Source: Candidatus Omnitrophota bacterium
Lineage (GTDB): Bacteria > Omnitrophota > Gorgyraeia > Gygaellales > Profunditerraquicolaceae
DNA length: 8,369 nt
Direction: 5' to 3'
Assembly: GCA_026387485.1 (NCBI GenBank)
Contig: JAPLLQ010000099.1
Coordinates: 4,695 to 13,063, forward strand
Below the pieces are notes generated by a model. It was not told where the DNA came from. It made no database searches and saw only the letters and a program-made list of their open reading frames with translations. A program made the translations under genes and the position numbers. This document shows, in pieces, positions 5,140 through 8,369 of this stretch (positions are counted from its first letter, which is position 1; each line of letters starts with the position of its first letter).

Positions 5140-5700
5140 ATGAAAAAATTTATTTTTATCTTGGGCGGAGCGCGGAGTGGAAAAAGTACCTATGCAGTGA
5201 ATCTGGCAAAATCCGCGGGTAAAAGAATAGTTTTTATCGCTACGTGCATTCCCGGTGACAGCGAGATGAAACATAGGATAAAATTGCACAAAAAATCCCG
5301 GCCTCGCACTTGGAGGGTGATTGAAGAAGGGATCAATATTGATTCCGCTTTGAGAAAGGTAAAGGCAAGGTACGATGCAATATTAATTGATTGTATGGGG
5401 TTATTTATTTCCAATTTTATGGCGGTTGAATCCAGTGATAAAAAGATAGAAGAGAACGTGCGACAGGTGATTGGACAAATCAAAAAGAGAACTTCAGACG
5501 TGATTGTCGTTTCAAATGAAGTCGGTATGGGTATAGTGCCTGATAACCCGTTAGCGCGGCGTTTCAGGGATCTTCTTGGCCGTGTTAATCAAATGATAGC
5601 TCAGAGCGCTGACAAGGTGATTATGCTGTATGCGGGTATTCCGATGGTAATAAAAGGAGAGCATGATGCAACTGCTACAAGATACAATACAAAAGATTAA
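5140..5700 (+). CDS. cobU: Adenosylcobinamide kinase / adenosylcobinamide-phosphate guanylyltransferase
   Basis: A 186-residue bifunctional enzyme (CobU/CobP) of usual length. It phosphorylates adenosylcobinamide and then transfers GMP from GTP to give adenosylcobinamide-GDP, the activated half used by CobS. The P-loop GGARSGKST is at 9-17. HRIKLHKKSRPRTW (45-58) matches the conserved RI..H...RP..W segment, so H50 is the likely guanylylated histidine. DCMGLFISN (84-92), SNEVGMGIVP (125-134) and LARRFRDLLGRVNQ (138-151) are family signatures. Because CbiB normally delivers the already phosphorylated cobinamide, the kinase step would matter mainly for salvaged cobinamide. The ATG at 5140 puts the P-loop at its normal place. 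An in-frame TTG at 5116 would add 8 residues and lie inside cobC. No clear Shine-Dalgarno is seen, so coupling to cobC translation is likely. The end overlaps cobT by about 35 bases. Confidence 0.95.
   Translation: MKKFIFILGGARSGKSTYAVNLAKSAGKRIVFIATCIPGDSEMKHRIKLHKKSRPRTWRVIEEGINIDSALRKVKARYDAILIDCMGLFISNFMAVESSDKKIEENVRQVIGQIKKRTSDVIVVSNEVGMGIVPDNPLARRFRDLLGRVNQMIAQSADKVIMLYAGIPMVIKGEHDATATRYNTKD
5655..5659 (+). promoter_or_regulatory. Shine-Dalgarno AGGAG for cobT
   Basis: AGGAG inside the end of cobU precedes two adjacent ATG codons. The spacing is 3 bases to 5663 and 6 bases to 5666, so 5666 is the better start. The two choices differ by one residue. Confidence 0.6.
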
Positions 5701-6742
5701 AAAACCTGATTATTCCTTGGCGCAAGAGGCTCAAAAGAGGCTGGATAATCTGACTAAACCGCAAGGCAGCCTTGGACGCTTGGAAGAGATCGCCAAGCAC
5801 ATGATTGTCGTTACTGGGAATTTGTGGCCGCAGCTAAAAAATAAAGTTATCTTTACGATGGCCGCAGACCACGGCGTTACTGATGAGGGGGTAAGCGCTT
5901 ATCCTAAAGAGGTAACTGCTCAAATGGTTTATAACTTTATTGGGGGTGGAGCAGGTATAAATGTTCTGTCAAAACATGTCGGCGCAAGAGTGGTGGTTGT
6001 AGATATTGGCATGGCTGTGGATCTTAAACCTGACCCAAAACTCTTGGTTAAGAAGATAAATTACGGGACAAAAAATATGGCCAAGGGCCCGGCTATGTCA
6101 AAAGAAGAAGCCATCGCTTCAATAGAGGCGGGGATTGAAGTTTTTGAGAACGAATATGGCAAAGGTATAGATATTGTCGGGACAGGCGATATGGGGATTG
6201 GAAACTCGACGTCTTCGGCTGCTATAGCATCGATTCTTACCGGAAAGTCCGTTGAGGAGATCGCCGGGAGAGGTACGGGGCTTGATGACGCAGGATTATC
6301 GAAAAAAATCGCCGTAATCAAAAAGGCACTTAAGATAAATGTTCCGCAGCCAACCGATGGATTAGATGTGTTGGCAAAGGTCGGCGGCTTTGAGATTGGG
6401 GGTTTGACGGGTGTGATCTTGGCCGCCGCGGCCCGAAAAGTACCTGTAGTGATAGATGGCTTTATCTCTACAGCCGCAGCGCTTATCGCCTATACGCTTA
6501 AACCTGATGCGAAGGAGTATATGATTGCAGCGCACTGTTCGCAGGAGAAAGGGCACAGATTGATGCTTGCGCATATGGGTTTAAAACCTTTATTGGATTT
6601 GGATATGCGTCTTGGTGAAGGGACAGGATCGGCAATAGGGATGGGTATTATTGAGGCGAGCGTCAAAATCTTAACCGAGATGGCCACGTTTCAGGGTGCG
6701 GGTGTCTCCGAACGCAATGATGCGAAAAAAATCTTATTATGA
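5666..6742 (+). CDS. cobT: Nicotinate-nucleotide--dimethylbenzimidazole phosphoribosyltransferase
   Basis: A 358-residue protein, full length for CobT. It moves phosphoribose from nicotinate mononucleotide to the lower-ligand base (5,6-dimethylbenzimidazole or another benzimidazole or purine), giving alpha-ribazole phosphate or an analogue for CobS. Visible motifs are KPQGSLGRLE (31-40), AADHGV (66-71), GVSAYP..VT.QMV.NF (75-91), VGTGDMGIGNST (171-182), GRGTGLDD (201-208), AAHCSQEKGH (288-297) and RLGEGTG (315-321). E318 in the last motif is the expected catalytic base. All are intact. No gene for making the lower ligand (bluB or bza) is in view, so the natural base is unknown. The ATG at 5663 is an equally possible start, one codon upstream. 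The gene overlaps cobU by about 35 bases at its start and cobS by 4 bases (ATGA) at its end. Confidence 0.96.
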   Translation: MQLLQDTIQKIKKPDYSLAQEAQKRLDNLTKPQGSLGRLEEIAKHMIVVTGNLWPQLKNKVIFTMAADHGVTDEGVSAYPKEVTAQMVYNFIGGGAGINVLSKHVGARVVVVDIGMAVDLKPDPKLLVKKINYGTKNMAKGPAMSKEEAIASIEAGIEVFENEYGKGIDIVGTGDMGIGNSTSSAAIASILTGKSVEEIAGRGTGLDDAGLSKKIAVIKKALKINVPQPTDGLDVLAKVGGFEIGGLTGVILAAAARKVPVVIDGFISTAAALIAYTLKPDAKEYMIAAHCSQEKGHRLMLAHMGLKPLLDLDMRLGEGTGSAIGMGIIEASVKILTEMATFQGAGVSERNDAKKILL

Positions 6743-7479
6743 AACGTCTATTGATTGCACTTCAATTTTTAACCATTTTGCCGTTTAATATCCGTAAAGA
6801 AATCGGAGCGCAAGACTATAGCAGATCGCTTGTATATTTTCCTGCGGTCGGCTTAGGTATAGGAAGTGCGTTATCAGTCGTATCGTTATCCTGCAGGTTT
6901 CTGCCTGTGCCAGTTGTGGCGGCAATTGTGCTAATAGCCTCAGCACTTATCACTGGGGCGCTGCATCTTGATGGATTCGCGGATACCTGCGACGGTTTTT
7001 ACGGGTCGAAACCTAAAGAAGAAACTCTGAGGATAATGCGCGACAGTAGAATCGGAGTTATGGGCGTTGTCGGGGTGACGCTGCTTTTGCTCTTTAAGTT
7101 CTCCTTAATTATCAGCCTCCCAAGAGATGTCCTTTGGCGATCGTTAATTATGATTTGCTGTTTTGCGCGCTGGGCGCAAACAGTAGGGTGCCTGGTGCCG
7201 TATGCCCGTAATGAAGGCAAAGCCGAAGCGTTTATTAAATACGCCCGCAAGAGTGATGTAGTCATAGGCGGAATTTTTACGTTAATTGTTTTTGGTGCGT
7301 TGTTAGGCTTAAAAGGCATCACGATATTCTTCAGCTCCCTCGTTCTGAGTTTGATATTTATCCGCTACGTCCGAAGCAGGATCGGTGGCATGACCGGAGA
7401 TACCATCGGAGCGGTAAGTGAGATTGCAGAGATAAGCACGCTCTTTTCTATTCTTATATTGGGCTCGGTATGGATTTGA
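6739..7479 (+). CDS. cobS: Adenosylcobinamide-GDP ribazoletransferase (cobalamin synthase)
   Basis: A 246-residue polytopic inner-membrane protein of normal CobS length. It condenses adenosylcobinamide-GDP with alpha-ribazole or its phosphate, the final joining step of cobalamin. FLTILP (10-15) is the typical N-terminal segment. HLDGFADTCDGFYG (76-89) holds the acidic, metal-binding active-site motif, MRDSRIGVMGVVG (100-112) is the second conserved block, and GGMTGDTIGAVSEI (216-229) the third. Hydrophobic stretches around 33-50, 57-75, 107-126, 133-150, 174-208 and 229-246 fit a multi-pass protein. The ATG overlaps the cobT stop as ATGA. No Shine-Dalgarno is apparent, so translation is probably coupled. 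The 3' end overlaps the cbiB start by 10 bases. Confidence 0.96.
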   Translation: MKRLLIALQFLTILPFNIRKEIGAQDYSRSLVYFPAVGLGIGSALSVVSLSCRFLPVPVVAAIVLIASALITGALHLDGFADTCDGFYGSKPKEETLRIMRDSRIGVMGVVGVTLLLLFKFSLIISLPRDVLWRSLIMICCFARWAQTVGCLVPYARNEGKAEAFIKYARKSDVVIGGIFTLIVFGALLGLKGITIFFSSLVLSLIFIRYVRSRIGGMTGDTIGAVSEIAEISTLFSILILGSVWI

Positions 7480-8369
7480 TACTGATTTCCTATATTGCGG
7501 ATTTTGTTTTCGGCGACCCTCAGTGGTTCCCTCATCCTGTGCGCTTGATGGGCGGATTCATTTCTTTTCTCGAGAAAACGCTCAACGGTAGCGAGCATAA
7601 GACGATACAACGTTTTTATGGGGCAGTCACCGTACTCGGCGTGATTGCTATAAGCGGGATATGCGCTTATGCGCTTATTGAACTGGCAGGGGAGTTACAT
7701 CCTATTGCTGCTAAGATTGCCTGGATCTTTCTTGCCTACACAACACTTTCCACTAGAGATTTAGTTATACATGCCCGCGCTGTATGGAGGATGCTGGCGA
7801 TAAACGATATTGAGGGAGCTCGCAAGAAACTTTCTCTTATGGTTGGACGGGATACAGAGAAATTGTCACAAGATGAGGTTATTCGTGTAACAGTAGAGAC
7901 AGTTGCCGAGAGTACGACCGATGGGATTGTTGCGCCGCTCTTTTATTTGTTTCTAGGTGGCCCGGTGCTTGCAGTTATGTTTAAGGCAATAAGTACCCTT
8001 GATTCAATGATTGGACATAAGAATAAGAGATATCTTTATTTTGGATGGTGTGCGGCTAAGCTCGATGACGCTGCGAATTTTATTCCGGCGCGGATTACGG
8101 GCTTACTGATTCCTATGGCAGCCTTATTTTCCGGTAAGGATTCCGTGCAGTCTCTTCGCATATGCTTTAGAGACGGCAAAAAGCAGGATTCTCCCAATAG
8201 TGCGGTTAGTGAAGCAGCAATGGCTGGCGCGTTGGGAGTGCGGCTCGGCGGAACTTATAGCTACTCTGGCAGGGTAGTCGAGCATCCATATCTTGGAGAA
8301 CAGCGAAGGCCGATATTGACATCTCTTATCAAGGAAGCCATAACAATAAGCGTTGTTACCTCATTATTA
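7470..8369 (+). CDS. cbiB: Adenosylcobinamide-phosphate synthase CbiB, 3' end beyond the window
   Basis: An open frame of 300 codons runs from the ATG at 7470 to the right edge without a stop. CbiB is usually about 310-320 residues, so nearly all of it is here. It is a membrane protein that amidates adenosylcobyric acid with aminopropanol (phosphate), forming adenosylcobinamide (phosphate), the substrate of CobU. Family motifs are DFVFGDPQWFPHPVRLMG (11-28), STRDLVIHA (94-102), ARKKLSLMVGRDT (117-129), VETVAES (142-148), DGIVAPLFY (151-159), KAISTLDSMIG (172-182), LDDAANFIPARITG (198-211) and EAAMAGALGVRLGG (248-261). Three usually near-invariant spots differ: AES where AEN is typical (S148), Q239 where the His of the H.SPNSG motif is expected, and AVS (245-247) for the usual G.P. 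The start overlaps cobS by 10 bases with a weak ribosome-binding site. An aminopropanol-supplying gene (cobD) may follow, outside the window. Confidence 0.93.
   Translation, partial: MDLILISYIADFVFGDPQWFPHPVRLMGGFISFLEKTLNGSEHKTIQRFYGAVTVLGVIAISGICAYALIELAGELHPIAAKIAWIFLAYTTLSTRDLVIHARAVWRMLAINDIEGARKKLSLMVGRDTEKLSQDEVIRVTVETVAESTTDGIVAPLFYLFLGGPVLAVMFKAISTLDSMIGHKNKRYLYFGWCAAKLDDAANFIPARITGLLIPMAALFSGKDSVQSLRICFRDGKKQDSPNSAVSEAAMAGALGVRLGGTYSYSGRVVEHPYLGEQRRPILTSLIKEAITISVVTSLL

Noticed and set aside
6061..6687. Several open frames on the minus strand opposite cobT.
   Set aside because: They lie wholly inside a well-conserved gene, resemble no family I know, and lack ribosome-binding sites; they are antisense shadows.

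Overview
This is a densely packed, all-plus-strand bacterial segment of moderately AT-rich DNA. Genes are separated by a few bases or overlap (ATGA, TTGA and longer overlaps), so it reads as two operons placed head to tail. An LpxL/HtrB-type acyltransferase, an MGDG-synthase-type glycosyltransferase and an HD-GYP protein together suggest a Gram-negative, free-living or anaerobic bacterium. The gene mix resembles uncultivated lineages such as Omnitrophota, but that placement is an impression from gene content, not something the sequence proves.

Region 1 (1-4200) starts inside an HD-GYP cyclic-di-GMP phosphodiesterase-type domain. It continues with a GT28/MGDG-synthase-like glycosyltransferase, a lysophospholipid/lipid A-type acyltransferase, a DPM1/DpgS-like family 2 glycosyltransferase, protein-L-isoaspartate methyltransferase (pcm) and the corrinoid adenosyltransferase (cobO/btuR type). 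The middle three genes look like an envelope glycolipid cassette. pcm and cobO are housekeeping or cofactor genes joined to it by overlap.

Region 2 (4201-4544) is a leader. It holds a near-consensus sigma-70 promoter (TTGACA, 17 bp, TATTAT) beginning 8 bases after the cobO stop, a cobalamin riboswitch with a clear B12 box, and an intrinsic terminator with a T-run just ahead of the first start codon. This is the layout of a transcription-terminating B12 riboswitch.

Region 3 (4545-8369) is the operon under that switch: a CobC-type phosphatase, CobU, CobT, CobS and then CbiB, which runs off the right edge with no stop. Together these carry out the late, nucleotide-loop part of cobalamin assembly. 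CbiB attaches the aminopropanol arm to adenosylcobyric acid, CobU activates it to adenosylcobinamide-GDP, CobT makes alpha-ribazole-phosphate, and CobS joins the halves. CobC removes the phosphate before or after joining. CobO, just upstream but outside the switch, supplies the adenosylated corrinoid. No corrin-ring genes are visible, so from this window alone the region fits corrinoid salvage or the end of a pathway encoded elsewhere.

I see no mobile element, CRISPR array, tRNA or rRNA. The pathways are known; the less ordinary points are the divergent P4-P5 part of the riboswitch aptamer, the split regulation of cobO, the altered conserved motifs in CbiB and the uncharacterised glycolipid cassette.
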